Assembly (NCBI RefSeq): GCF_963678975.1
Contig: NC_089272.1
Span: forward strand, 57,234,713 to 57,298,712
Reading direction: 5' to 3'
From: Dysidea avara
Taxonomy: Eukaryota > Porifera > Demospongiae > Dictyoceratida > Dysideidae
DNA: 64,000 nucleotides
A program made the translations under genes and the position numbers. A model generated the notes under the pieces. The model was given only the letters and a program-made list of their open reading frames with translations, did no database searches and was not told the origin of the DNA. Shown here piece after piece: positions 25,701 through 36,754 of the stretch (position 1 is its first letter; the number at the start of each line of letters is the position of its first letter).

Positions 25701-28700
25701 AGCATCTACCATTACACACTTACCACTGGTACGGGGAGCTGTTGGAGTAGTTACTAGGGTGAGATACATATCATTATTACTGAACATCTACCATTACACA
25801 CTTACCACTGGTACGGGGAGCTATTGGAGTAGCTACTAGGGTGAGATACATATCATTATTACTGAGCATTTAACATTACACACTTACCACTGGTACGGGG
25901 AGCTGCCGGAGTAGTTACTAGGGTGAGATGTATATCATCATTACTGAGCATCTACCATTACACACTTACCACTGGTACGGGGAGCTGTTGGAGTAGTTAC
26001 TAGGGTGAGATACATATCATTATTACTGAGCATTTACCATTACACACTTACCACTGGTACGGGGAGCTGTTGGAGTAGCTACTAGGGTGAGATACATATC
26101 ATTATTACTGAGCATTAAACATTACACACTTACCACTGGTACGGGGAGCTGTTGGAGTAGCTACTAGGGTGAGATACATATCATTATTACTGAGCATTTA
26201 ACATTACACACTTACCACTGGTACGGGGAGCTGTTGGAGTAGCTACTAGGGTGAGATACATATCATTATTACTGAGCATCTACCATTACACACTTACCAC
26301 TGGTACGGGGAGCTGTTGGAGTAGCTACTAGGGTGAGATACATATCATTATTACTGAACATCTACCATTACACACTTACCACTGGTACGGGGAGCTATTG
26401 GAGTAGCTACTAGGGTGAGATGTATATCATTATTACTGAGTATTTATCATTACACACTTACCACTGGTACGGAGAGCTGTTGGAGTAGTTACTAGGGTGA
26501 GATACATATCATTATCACTGAGCATCTACCATTACACACTTACCACTGGTACGGGGAGCTATTGGAGTAGTTACTAGGGTGAGATGTATATCATTATTAC
26601 TGAGCATTTACCATTACACACTTACCACTAGTATGGGGAGCTGCCGGATTAGTTACTAGGGTGAAATATAGAGTATATCATTATTACTGAGCTTTTTAAA
26701 TTATTACCACTGGTATGAGAAATTGCAGGCATACATAGTACCAAATAGAAGGATTTCACCAAGAGGAGAAAGTTTTGTGTATCACCAAGATTCAAAAATT
26801 TTGAGGAAGAAATTTTAAATCTTTATGTGTTAAGAAGAATGCCAGCTGCACATTTCAGGGAGTAGGGATGAGAGAGATTTTTCATGGGTAGTAGCTTATC
26901 CACAAAAAATTGAGACCATTGGAAAAAACCTGCTATATGGTATTAAGAGTATATTCTTGATGGTGTGTGTAAATTATTGTGTGACATTGCTGACTACAGT
27001 CTACAGTATATAGACAGCAATTACAACCCACAAGTATAGTACACATGTACATATGTTGGTATTTCACTGTTGCTGTTAGCTCAAAAACCTGAGAAACCAG
27101 TGAAAAATTATTTATCCATTTTGAAAGCATATATGCCAGTAATGTTATACACAATAATTAAGTGTATCACCAGTGTACTACTATAAATTTTAAACCCATA
27201 CAGTAATGGTATTTACTTACTACGGTTAGTGATACAGCTAGTAATTAAATGTATAGCTATTAGCTTCTTGGTCCTTTATAGTCTACCAATTGCAATTTAC
27301 CTTATTATCATCACTTATCAATTGATGAATTCTACTGAGTAATGTACAAGAAAGACGAATAAAGCCACTAAGTACAGTACAAGGTAAATACTTTATGTTT
27401 ACAAAACAGAGTGGGGTATAATTTTACACTGTAACTATTAAATTAGAAACAAGACCAATTCTCTTCAAAAATACTGTACTGTAACACTATTGAAGGACGT
27501 TTTCTTTTACTTGGAGGACTAATATTAGAGTTTCAAATTTTGGAAGATTTGCTTTAATATTACATTTGTGACCAGCTGTGCAAAAATCAACTGTTTTCGC
27601 AAAATTCTATTTTGCTATAAAAACCGAGAAAAAAACATATTGAAATAAACTAGGTAAAATTCGTGTGGTACATAAAAATTTTTGTATGTTTCAATTGCAT
27701 TGGTATATACACTACCAATAAAACCTATACACCACCAGGTTTGCCTGTTCATAAGAAAATCCTTATTTTGTGTCATTAATGTTTCAGCAGTTCACCAATG
27801 TTACAACATCTCTGCTTTCACCTCCCTGATAGCCTTGCAATATTACATTACATTTTTGTGTTTGTATGTACAGCTCATGGTACTTGGGCTATGGCGCTTA
27901 TTTATGATGCGGTAGAAATAAAGTTTTCTGCTGTCATTTAATTGTGGAAAGGCCTTCTTCTTTGTCCACATGGAGATATACAGGGGAAACACTACACCTT
28001 GATCGATGTGCCAGTTCATGGTGAACAGACTGAGCCAAAGCCTGTCTCCATGCTTGTTTCAGTTGTGAGTTATGATGATTGATTAAACAAGTGCCTGCAA
28101 TTTATTTGCTGTATCGTTGCTGCACATTCCTGTTCCAATTGTCTAGTGCTATAACTCAGATGCTATACAAAAGACTGAAACTTTGGCTGTCCACTCCTTT
28201 GATACTATACGTAGATAACAAAGAAGCAATAAAATGAATGCATGAAAACGGCCGGTTATGCTCAGAAATGTGAGAAACCAAGCTTCCACGTACACAAACT
28301 CACATTCACTATATAAACAACAAATGAATTGCTGCACTCAATTTCCACCTTCTTTGTGCAGCAAAGAGGAGGTATGATTTCTGTGCACAGAGATGGACAT
28401 CATACTTCATCAATTCAGAGTGATTTTAGCACAAGCACAAGCCATGGGTTCTTCTCACTCCCACAATTAGCCCACTTATACAAGTACACAAAAAAATTGA
28501 CATTTCAACTAGAGTAGGGACCATAGCACATCGATAAAAAGTACTGAAACAAGTTGGAATAGTGCATGATATTAAATCACAGTAAAACAATAAGTGGAAT
28601 ATCCCTACTGTGCATTTCCATTATGGTATCTTGAGCACAGTAGAATTTTTATTGTTTTACAGTGATTTAATATCGTGTACTACTCCAGCTTGTTTCAGTA

Positions 28701-31700
28701 CTTTTTGTTGATGTGTTATGGTCAGTTGAAAATTCCAATTTTTTTGTGTACTTGTTTGTTAACTTTTTATTTCAATGGTGAACCCATGTATCCTGCCTTA
28801 ATGGTGCCGCGCACCCCAGCTGTTAATTATTGCCTGAAAAGTGAGATATTCATTATGCTTTGCTGTTCACTATGTTCAACCCATTACACAGCATTATGAA
28901 TCAAGAACTATTCAAAAAGCATCTCCAATCAAAGTAGCCACTATGAAAAATACTGATGATTTGTTCCATTATGAAGGGGTGCTACTACCAAATCAACACC
29001 TTTCGCTGTCAGCAAAGATGATGGGACACAAAGGAGGTCACTGGTAAGTCCATGAAGAATGCATTGTACATACTGCAGTATGCCAAAAGGCACGTGTCCA
29101 GCTGAAGCAACGTGGAAAAATCAAGCCCATAGCCTTAGCCATTATTGAGTTATGCTTGTCTGAAGTCATCAGTCAGTCAGTCAGTCAGTAGAAAATTCCG
29201 TTTTGTAATTTAAAAAAAAGTTCATAGCAACTTGCTGAAAGCATTCCGGGTCAGATCTGAAAGCTTGTTTTTATCTAAACAATACTGCTTCAATGTCGTC
29301 AGGTAAAAGTGAGGCAGTTTTTGGGTGATGCTTTTTCATGGGCCACACCCACACCTTTGTGGTCCTTACTATACAGTACAATTGCACTGTATGATATACT
29401 TTCTGCAACAACTTTAAACAGGCTATAGGACCAGGTGTCCTACAGACCTTCAGCACTTATGCTGTAAAGCCTTAATGAATAAATAAATAAAATATTATCC
29501 CACCAACAGAAAAAGAAAAAAAATCTGCCAAACTGGACACATTTTAAGCATCACATTTGGCCCATACAGTAACAGCTTAGATTTTTTTTGTGAAATATTT
29601 GTCTATATAGCCCTATGTACATAGGCATTGTAAAGTTATATACTGTACCTTGATTCATATAATGATGTTTTGAGTGTGGAAGCTGGATTTTGTCAAATAA
29701 AAAATAATTCCAAGCTACCAATCAGTTTATACAGTGATTAAAATTTTTAGATAACAGATTTTTGAAAATACACACCATTTTGTTCTTGGATTCTGCAAAG
29801 CAAACTCTAGAAAGTTTGAAATGTAAAATACACAACAAGCATACCATCCATGTCCTCTGGCAAGTCACCACCTTGATCTCCTAAAGATTTACAACAAAAC
29901 CAAAATTACACACACATGCACACAACCTCTCTAACAAAAAGTATTCGTACACAATCAATGACTCGATTCTACACACTCTTGTCTTTATGTCCATATTATT
30001 ATACCTTACTTGCTGAAACCCATTAGAAAGCAATCAAAATAACTACATGCATACATAAAAATGATATACGTACCATCCTGAGTTCTGACATCATCATCTT
30101 CATGTTGATACTCAGCTATAACCATTCCCAGGACAACAACATAGTGAATGATATACACACGTTAGTGCTGAGCAATATCCGTGGTCTGTTTTTGATACTG
30201 TTTAATGTCTTAACACTGCAATACCGTAGATTTAAAATAATAGTTTTTACTACTGTATTTTTAACCACAGTAAAATGTCTGGCTCAGTATTTAGAAGCGA
30301 GTTCAGAAGGCAGGTACATTTTTGAGCAGAGATTTCTGTACAGTCTTCTGTAAACCCTTCACTGACTCGGCAAAGCTGAGAGGCACATTAAGGCATATCT
30401 ACCCCGGGCTGACCATTTTCTAAAACAGTTAGACACCAAACACTAGCATCTTTGTGGCATAAACGGTTTGTAGCAGGTGATAGAATGACACAACAGAAAC
30501 CTTGGCTATTCTATGTTGCTTTATTCTAATACCTCCTACTCAGCATTTATGTCTTAAAGACCCTGGTATGTGGTGTCTAGCTATAACTAAGCTGCTGTGA
30601 TACAATTACATCTTGAGTACAAATGCTTTAAAGTTTGTACTTTTGTATCTGGATCTAGTAGTAGAGGTCTAAAATGGCATCTAAGGAATACCAATAATAT
30701 AGTTATACCGCAGTATCAAGTATCAATATCATACCATCTATGAGATATTAAAACTGTTCAGCACTAACACACATATACATCATAAAATAAATAGCCAGCT
30801 ACATACATCCTATATGTACACACATACTGAATACTTGGTTGTGAGAAGGAACTTTGAAGTACAGCTATAGTTTCCCACTAGGGAACTGTGAACAGCTGCT
30901 GAAAGTCTATGAAGATAAGAAGCAAAATCCTTATCAAACCCTACAACTTGCTAAAAACCAGGCGCCTGTGCAGTTTAAAATTATTTAAACATTATAGGTT
31001 TTTTCATTACTTTTGTTGAAATGCATTATTCAAGAAAGTCTTACAGATTAAAATTTCTAATTTGACTTTATTGAATGATGTGCTTGACTGCTATTATTAT
31101 TATAGTTAGACACATTAATATTTCTTTAAGCTGTGGGGTATCTGTATGCACAATATTATCTATCAAACAGTACGGTAGTATTGTTTAGTATAGCTTTTCC
31201 TAAAATGAATGGTGCGGGCCAAACTTCTGCTGTTAAAAAAATATCACATGTGAAGAAAAACGAAGAGTCTTGGTGCATCTACCATCAAATCCAGCATTAA
31301 AACTGAACCAGTGAGCTATAAAATAGACAAAAATCCACCTTTGGTTTGCCTGTCTTAACCAGAGTCACAAAGCTAGAGGCCAAACAAAGTAGTGAGTATA
31401 GCCTTCATTTCATGCCACAGTAACAACTCATCCATGGCGTTGCCTTTTCTGGTTGCAATAAGGGTTTGCCTTATGAGTTGCTAGATGCCTTGTTAATAAT
31501 AATAAGCTCACTGTGTAATAAGGTCACCAGTATAAAAGCCAGTCAACTTGATAACCCCTAAATGTGTGATTTATGTACAAAGTGATGTAGCCACCTGTCA
31601 ATAAGGTTGAAAATTTTGGCCCAAAAGTGACTGGAACAGATCAGAGTGTTTCTTTATATTAAATACCATAATTATTTACTTGGTTAAACACCGGACTTTA

Positions 31701-34580
31701 ATAGTCGCCAGACTTGAATAGTGGCTGCATTGTGCCTTAAAAATAGAGCATATACACACAGTCCTTGATTATTCTAAGGAGTTTTCTGCTTATTATTGGG
31801 TCAGGAAACTGAAGTATACTATAACGCAGTATTGTTCTCAGTAAAGAAAGAACAATAGTTATTCTAGTCTACATAATGTGTCTAGGGATTATTTTATTTA
31901 TTTATTTGGTTTAACCACAAGGTAAGGGGGTACAGGACAGCGTTGAAACCGGGTCGGGTCATCTGGGTCACATTTTCTCCGGGTCATCCGGGTCTGACCC
32001 GGTTTACAATTTATCCGGGTCTGACCCGGATTGGATCATGTGAGAAACGAAATTGTTCGTTTGACGACGTGGAAACTTATAAACGCTATCGCGTAGCTCT
32101 TTCGTGAGCCACGCCCACTTATCGCATTACCAACATACGCTCAGCCACGCCCATTTGTTAGTATGTAGCACGAAACTGAGGGTATCTATGGTGAGGGGTA
32201 GCTATTGTCAGTAGGTGAAGACCTTTTTTTTTTGGTCTTCAACCTACAGCTAGCTGAAGTTGCAATATTTACTCAACACGAATCGAACGCTCAAAATGTA
32301 GACTCGTTCGCTCGCTTGAGACTAGCCGAAATACGTCTCGGCTTTAATTAATCCGGGTCAATCCGGGTCACATCCGGGTCAAATCTGGGTCTGACCCAGA
32401 TTGCTATCCGGGTCAGTGGGTCATCCGGGTCAGCAGTAGTGACCCGGTTTCAACGTTGGTACAGGAGCCTGGAGGCAACAAGGGGTACCTACAAAAACAA
32501 CAATTAATACAAAAACAAGAACACATAATAGCTCAACATTACAAAAACAAATTGAGTACATAAGTTAGAAATCTATTCTACATACAAGAAAAAGGTTACG
32601 TAAAACAAAGAAACTTATACAAAAGCTGTTTAAAAGTGGCACAGTGGGAGATGGAGTGAATGGAGTTACACATAATCGATACAATTTACAAGGAATACCT
32701 ATGGATTGTTTACACAAGAGAGATAGAGAGTGTGATGTTGTTGGAGCAGTGGAGAAGGTAAAGTGATCACTAAAGTACACATTTACTGTTTCCTTTTAAT
32801 GCACATTGCGTTGACATGTGCTAGAGTTACTAAATGTAAAGTTAGTATACATACTCATCCTATAAAAACAGTGCTATACTGAATAGTCGTCGCACTCTAA
32901 GAGCTGCTTAAGAAATAACCACTACCCTTAAATAATGGCTGCCCTTAAGTACTTTAAACTCGGCTATAGTAGCCAAGGCGTTAACCAAGTAAATACGGTA
33001 CATATGCTCATCCAAGAGTACCAGTCTGGAAGTGAAGATTAGTGTCTGACGTAATTCAGAAAAAAAAAAAATTAGTACTAAAATAGGCATATAGTGTAAA
33101 CAGCACTTTTAATGTTATAGCCTAAGGAAACATATTGTATACTTTTTGATAAAAACTGATAAAGGAAAGCACCCTGGCCTTCCGAAGACATTTCAATTCA
33201 AATTTTATTTACTATTCAGTAGACAGACAGGGCTCCAAATCCAAACTCCCTTCCAGAAAATCCTGGCTACATCCCTGAAGTATGGACAAACCCAAAATGT
33301 ACGTGAAACACTTTACACACACTCTCACACACACAGTCACTCCGTCACACACACGCGCGCGCACGCATGCACGCACGCATGCACACACACAACACACAAA
33401 ACACACACACACACACACACACACAAAACACACACACACACACACACACAAAACACACACACACACATACAACACACACAAACCTATGCCATCATCTTCA
33501 ATAATTTCTTCCTCCTCATCATCAGTTGTGTCTGCTATGCGCATAAGCATTGTGATAACTCGGGACTTTATGTACCTGTTTGATTTTCGGAATTATGAAG
33601 TCCTGCAAGAATGGACATTCATTATAGCCATATGTACAATGCAAGTGCAATGTAAAATTAAGGTTACTGTGTAACATAACACACTGTGCTACATACCAAT
33701 ACCCTATGCACAAAAGTACACTGTAGAATATTAAAAGTGCAATGTAGAATAACATACGCAAATAAGCTTTGACGAAACGCCTCCAGTAATTTCTGATAGT
33801 TTTGAACTTCTTTGCAAATGCCTTGCCAGCTCCCTTAGAAGTCAGGTGATACCATGTATCCCTTTTATCATTTTTTTTGTGCATGAGGATAAAAAAATCA
33901 GCCCCACAGGATTTGTTCATCATCAATGCCTACATAATATACATATGTGAACTCATACCAACATGTATGTATGCAAACACAGCTAGCTGCCACCCAATAT
34001 AATCAGCATTAATATTATGGTACTGGAGAACCATGGACTACTATCAGTTGTTGACATGTACCATTTATTTGTCCATAGTTGAGTTTTAACCACACTCAAA
34101 ATCTAGTGGAATGTGAGCTTACACTATTTCTTGAGAGGTGGATAGGATACTGGGAGCCTTTGAACAAAGAGAATAAGTATGCCCATTCCCATATGAATTT
34201 CAATGTACTGTAAGTTACATAAAAACAACACAATGAAGGATTAGCTAACATGCAGTGTGTTATAAAGGTATGCAACCAAATCAACTACGTACTTATACAG
34301 TAGCTTTTTGCAAAACATAGCATTTTTGAAAACAGGTTTAGTCCTGGATGTATTTGTTTACAGAGGTGTGCACATTGTAATCTGAATATCAACATATACA
34401 TACATGTATGAGAACACAAATGTGCATGTACCTTTTGACGCAAACAAGCCCACGCTTTATACGCGTGCTTTATTTGCTTTATCTTTGGAGCACGTTTTGG
34501 GAATTCTGTCTTACAGAAGTCACAAAAGTGACATCTTGGATAACACCGAGTACCACAGTGTGCACATGTCTTCATCAAAG
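22614..34580 (-). CDS. Cys-cluster / micro-exon-array / CXXC zinc-finger gene
   Basis: Exons in coding order: 34580-34432 (ATG at 34575), 33929-33758, 33534-33484, 30115-30074, 29880-29845, then 29 micro-exons (first 26655-26626, last 24359-24330, period 82), 23553-23524, 23404-23375, 23328-23296, 23252-23223, 23176-23144, 23096-23067, 23020-22988, 22939-22910, 22863-22831 and 22744-22614. Junctions are GT-AG and phases agree (0 after exon 1, then 1-1 throughout). The predicted product is about 575 residues. It starts with a cysteine cluster (CAHCG, CYPRCHFCDFC), then a basic segment (KKNDKRDTWYHLTSKG), acidic spacers (DDEEEEIIEDD, HEDDDV), about 380 residues of Thr/Pro-rich repeats, and a CXXC finger. 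Function is unknown. A CXXC finger suggests DNA binding in the nucleus, while the repeats would be a flexible, O-glycosylation- or phosphorylation-prone linker. I do not recognise the architecture. Further exons in the 26.7-29.8 kb intron, or a 5' exon, are possible. Confidence 0.7.
22831..23404 (-). repeat. Second micro-exon array: alternating 33- and 30-nt exons
   Basis: Eight exons on a period of about 155 bp, made of two related half-units. The 30-nt exons (23404-23375, 23252-23223, 23096-23067, 22939-22910) read VTAVQVALPN. The 33-nt exons (23328-23296, 23176-23144, 23020-22988, 22863-22831) read VTTTPQVTRPN or close variants. Each has an acceptor of the form ta(c/t)(c/t)atag or tactatag and a gtaag donor, all phase 1-1. 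A further half-unit at about 23452 has lost its acceptor. The introns contain GTTACTATGGTAAC-like palindromes. Confidence 0.75.
23524..23553 (-). other. Linker micro-exon (30 nt)
   Basis: Flanked by 'ctgatttag' and 'gtaagc', phase 1-1, encoding GTTPTQLSTT. It is unlike the two arrays in sequence but has the same length and phase, suggesting a common ancestral exon. Confidence 0.6.
23658..24046. mobile_element. hAT-type MITE, perfect 8-bp target duplication
   Basis: The ends TAGAGCTGAGCGATAG and CTATCGCTCAGCTCTA are perfect inverted repeats. Identical octamers CTGTTTAT lie at 23650-23657 and 24047-24054. The 389-bp body contains many ATCGTGATA-type inverted iterations and no coding sequence. 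It sits in an intron between the two micro-exon arrays. Confidence 0.88.
24325..26700 (-). repeat. Array of 29 micro-exons, exact 82-bp period
   Basis: The unit starts (plus strand) at CTTACCACTGG and recurs at 24325 + 82k for k = 0 to 28 with no length change. On the minus strand each unit is acceptor 'ctcaccctag', a 30-nt exon, then donor 'gtaagtgtgta' with a 52-nt intron. Exon k occupies 24330+82k to 24359+82k. Reading is phase 1-1 and gives VTTPTAPRTS. Observed variants are VATPTAPRTS, VTTPAAPRTS, VTTPTAPHTS, PIAP forms, VTNPAAPHTS and VTTLAAPRIS, all without a stop or a lost splice site. A degenerate 30th unit lies at about 26700-26720. Higher-order similarity between blocks (the CCGG-containing units at 24980, 25226 and 25882) points to unequal exchange. 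Confidence 0.9.
26721..29844. other. Intron of the micro-exon gene
   Basis: This 3.1-kb stretch between the acidic exon at 29845-29880 and the array holds a palindromic MITE (28480-28754). I found no further exon with certainty. Open frames at 27682, 28329, 28675 and 28841 on the plus strand show no family resemblance. Confidence 0.4.
28480..28754. mobile_element. Foldback MITE
   Basis: The left arm (from 'acaagtacac' through 'aaaaagtactgaaacaag' and 'gatattaaatcac') is repeated inverted in the right arm ('gtgatttaatatc', 'cttgtttcagtactttt', 'gtgtacttgt'). The loop is small. There is no coding potential. Confidence 0.65.
29845..30115 (-). other. Two small acidic exons of the micro-exon gene
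   Basis: Exon 30115-30074 (42 nt) encodes EYQHEDDDVRTQD and exon 29880-29845 (36 nt) encodes DQGGDLPEDMD. Both have 'atag' or 'ttag' acceptors and 'gtacgt' or 'gtatgc' donors and are phase 1-1, so they join each other, the upstream acidic exon and the micro-exons in frame. Confidence 0.65.
30116..31929. other. Intron of the micro-exon gene, no insert recognised
   Basis: I see no exon or element in this stretch. Open frames are short and non-descript. Confidence 0.35.
31938..32458. mobile_element. Complete GGGTC-rich hAT-type element
   Basis: The ends CAGCGTTGAAACCGGGTC and GACCCGGTTTCAACGTTG are inverted repeats (one mismatch in the outer part). Perfect octamers GTACAGGA flank it at 31930-31937 and 32459-32466. 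Within 120 bp of each end, GGGTC or its complement GACCC recurs many times, often as CCGGGTC, as expected of iterated transposase-binding sites. The body is 521 bp and non-coding. Relatives occur at 8300-8878, 36527-39093 (interrupted) and 4609. Confidence 0.9.
32459..33300. other. Intron sequence with probable old retroelement remnant
   Basis: The hAT element is inserted in sequence that begins with a (TTTA)n run near 31896 and continues past 32480 with A-rich, gene-free sequence. A (TTTA)n edge is compatible with a retroelement tail on the minus strand, but I cannot identify a family. Nothing else is supportable. Confidence 0.3.
33310..33480. repeat. (CA)n-rich compound microsatellite beside an exon donor
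   Basis: CA repeats with interspersed AAAACA and GCACGC units. On the coding (minus) strand it is a TG-rich tract that begins right at the donor of the 51-nt acidic exon (33534-33484, donor gtttgt). Confidence 0.95.
33484..33534 (-). other. Acidic exon of the micro-exon gene
   Basis: 51 nt, phase 1-1, encoding DTTDDEEEEIIEDDGI. The acceptor is 'gcgcatag' and the donor 'gtttgtgtgtg'. It joins the preceding 172-nt exon (33929-33758) in frame. Confidence 0.6.
33758..33929 (-). other. Second coding exon of the micro-exon gene
   Basis: The 172-nt exon (acceptor 'tatgtag', donor 'gtatgt') encodes about 57 residues, including SCGADFFILMHKKND and TWYHLTSKGAGKAFAKKF. It is lysine-rich and compact and looks like a folded basic domain. 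I do not recognise it. Confidence 0.65.
34432..34580 (-). other. First coding exon: N-terminal cysteine cluster
   Basis: From the ATG at 34575 the exon encodes MKTCAHCG, then CYPRCHFCDFCKTEFPKR and a basic tail that ends at a 'gtacat' donor. Seven cysteines within 20 residues (C-x2-C-x3-C-x3-C-x2-C-x2-C and the preceding one) suggest a zinc-binding knuckle. An acceptor-like 'ttttggtag' just upstream leaves open either a 5' UTR intron or an earlier coding exon. Confidence 0.6.
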
Positions 34581-34585
34581 CTACC

Positions 34586-36419
34586 AAAACAAAGCGAGAT
34601 GATGTGTATAATATAAACCAACAGTTGTATAATATAAACCAACAGTGTACAAAAATTGTCACAATAAATTCTTATCAATGTAGATGTCATATCATAGTAC
34701 CGTATAATAGGGATCATGGAGGCTTACTTTCACAATATAAATTAGACCAGAAATCAACCTTACAATATGGTACAGATTGGATCTATCGTTTCACTGGTAG
34801 TCGAGTGTATCTGTGCACAGGTTGAAGGAAACACGCGTGTACATTGCCTACACGTTTAAAGTAACTCGCGTGTATATTGCAGTATGTACCAACGAGTTTG
34901 AAGAAAGTCTTGTTCATTCTACTCACTAGTTAGCTATGTGGGAAATTCTAGCCACCTCAAAAACTATGCTTGAGTTGTTTACCCATGAAAACTTAAATGT
35001 TTGTTCTTATTAACATTCATCTTATACCAAACCTTTCGAAAACCAAAACAATACAGTATAGTACGTATGTACTGCAATTATTAAAATCCAGCATAGCGTT
35101 AACAGTTTAATGATCAATGTTCATTCACAAGTATAAAAGCTACAATATAATTATATTCAGCCACTGCATCAGTGCTCAATACAATGTCTCTACAGACCAG
35201 CATGCAAATGGTCAGCCATCGGTACACAATAGTATGCAGCTTACATATACATAATGCTTTTTAAAGTTTATCTTTATAAGTCACAATGTCAGACCATTTG
35301 TAATTCAGTTGGTCACTGTTGATTTGGGTTGGAAAGACAGGCTGTTATTTTGAGCTCTGTACATTTTTTTGATATTTTACTACTTAGTATTGATCAGTCA
35401 GAAACTGGTGAGACTTTACTGGTTGATCACTTTCTCAAAAAAATTGCATACTACTGGCACCTAGTCACTCCTTCCCTGGGAGAATTTGACATTTTGTTTG
35501 TGTGCATGCACACAAATTCTATTGATCTTTAACCATATAATATCAAGAATAAATAATAAAAGAGAATGTCTAACTCCAATACTGGTCATTAAAAATGACA
35601 GCCACAAGTCCACAGGCTTCCCTTGGATTTACAGGAAGGGTGTTAAAAAGCACCATTCTTGACCTTTTAGCAGGACAATTAATGCAGTCCTGGTTAAGAC
35701 AGCTAAGGCCACTCCAAATAAATTTTTTGTTTCCTGTCCTGGACTCAGGCATATTTGCATTCGGGCAGGCGGTCCATTTCCATTATTTCATTATACGATT
35801 GGCAGCTTTTCAAGCCATTATTTGCCTGGCACAACCATAAAAAGCTGCATAAAAGCATGCTTAACCTTGTTCCTTCCCTTTCAAGTTAAGTTGCAAAAAT
35901 AGCACTAACGTGAAGTTTGTGCCGACTTGATAGCACTGCTGACCCTGGCTTTTACTGAGCCTGTCAGTATGTAAGGAAAATAATGGAAGAATACGGAATA
36001 GAATATTTAGAGCTGACAGTAACTAGATGCGGGCGGTGGACGGGAAACAGATTATTTACTTGGAGTGGCCTAATCCCCAGACACTAGCACTGAGCAGGAC
36101 TCTAGATGGCAGCTATTAAGTGACCAACCAACCAATAGTTGGTTACCCAGGCGCTCTTTTTAGGCAGATGAGGGCCGATCACTGGGACTACTAATCCAAT
36201 ACACACTGATACATTGTTACTAGGCTCAATAACACACATAACAGCAAAATTTTGCTCTCTTTGTAGAGAAAAACGTCAAAAGTTTCGATATAATAATAAT
36301 ATACAGACGTACCAGGCATCTAGAAAAAGGATCACAATCAACCGCCAATTCAGTATCGTCTTTTCGATTGTGGAACTAGGTCTGCGCTCTGCCTGTGGAA
36401 ACAAACTCGATCCAAAGAT
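34586..36419. other. Gene-free stretch with old repeats
   Basis: It contains the second copy of the 9.4-9.7 kb repeat (35165-35370). It also contains an inverted-repeat element at about 35701-36071 whose arms read 'ggccactccaaataaa' and 'tatttacttggagtggcc'. No exon can be supported. Confidence 0.4.
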
Positions 36420-36530
36420 ACCTACCGAATACTCTCGTACACTACTCGAGATAATACTTACACCAAATAGGTAGAAATAACGCGGAAATCTCTATATACG
36501 TATTTCGTTTAAATAAGAATGATATTAGGT
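36420..36530. repeat. Inverted copy of the 4649-4760 repeat
   Basis: Read on the minus strand it follows 4649-4760 through 'cgttatttc' and 'ggtgtaagtat' and the 'gtattcggt' block. It directly adjoins the truncated GGGTC-rich element. Confidence 0.5.
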
Positions 36531-36754
36531 TGCATCCGGGTCACATTTTCTCCGGGTCCTACCCGGTTTACAAATTATAGGGGTCTGACCCGGATTGGAT
36601 CACGTGAGAAACGAAATTGTTCGTTTGACGACGTGGAAACTTATAAACGCTATCGCGTAGCTCTTTCGTGAGCCACGCCCACTTATCGCGTTACCAACAT
36701 ACGTTCAGCTAGGCCCATTTATTAGTAAGTGCTGTAGCACAAAACTGAGGGTAT

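Noticed and set aside
24325-26700. CRISPR-like array
   Set aside because: The period is regular but there are no unique spacers. The whole unit is repeated, and splice signals and phase explain it better.
33146-33674. 130-145-codon Thr-His-rich frames on the plus strand
   Set aside because: Driven by the CA microsatellite. The real exon here is 51 nt on the minus strand.
36214-36474. 86-codon plus-strand frame
   Set aside because: It overlaps a dispersed repeat that also occurs at 4.6 kb and has no domain.
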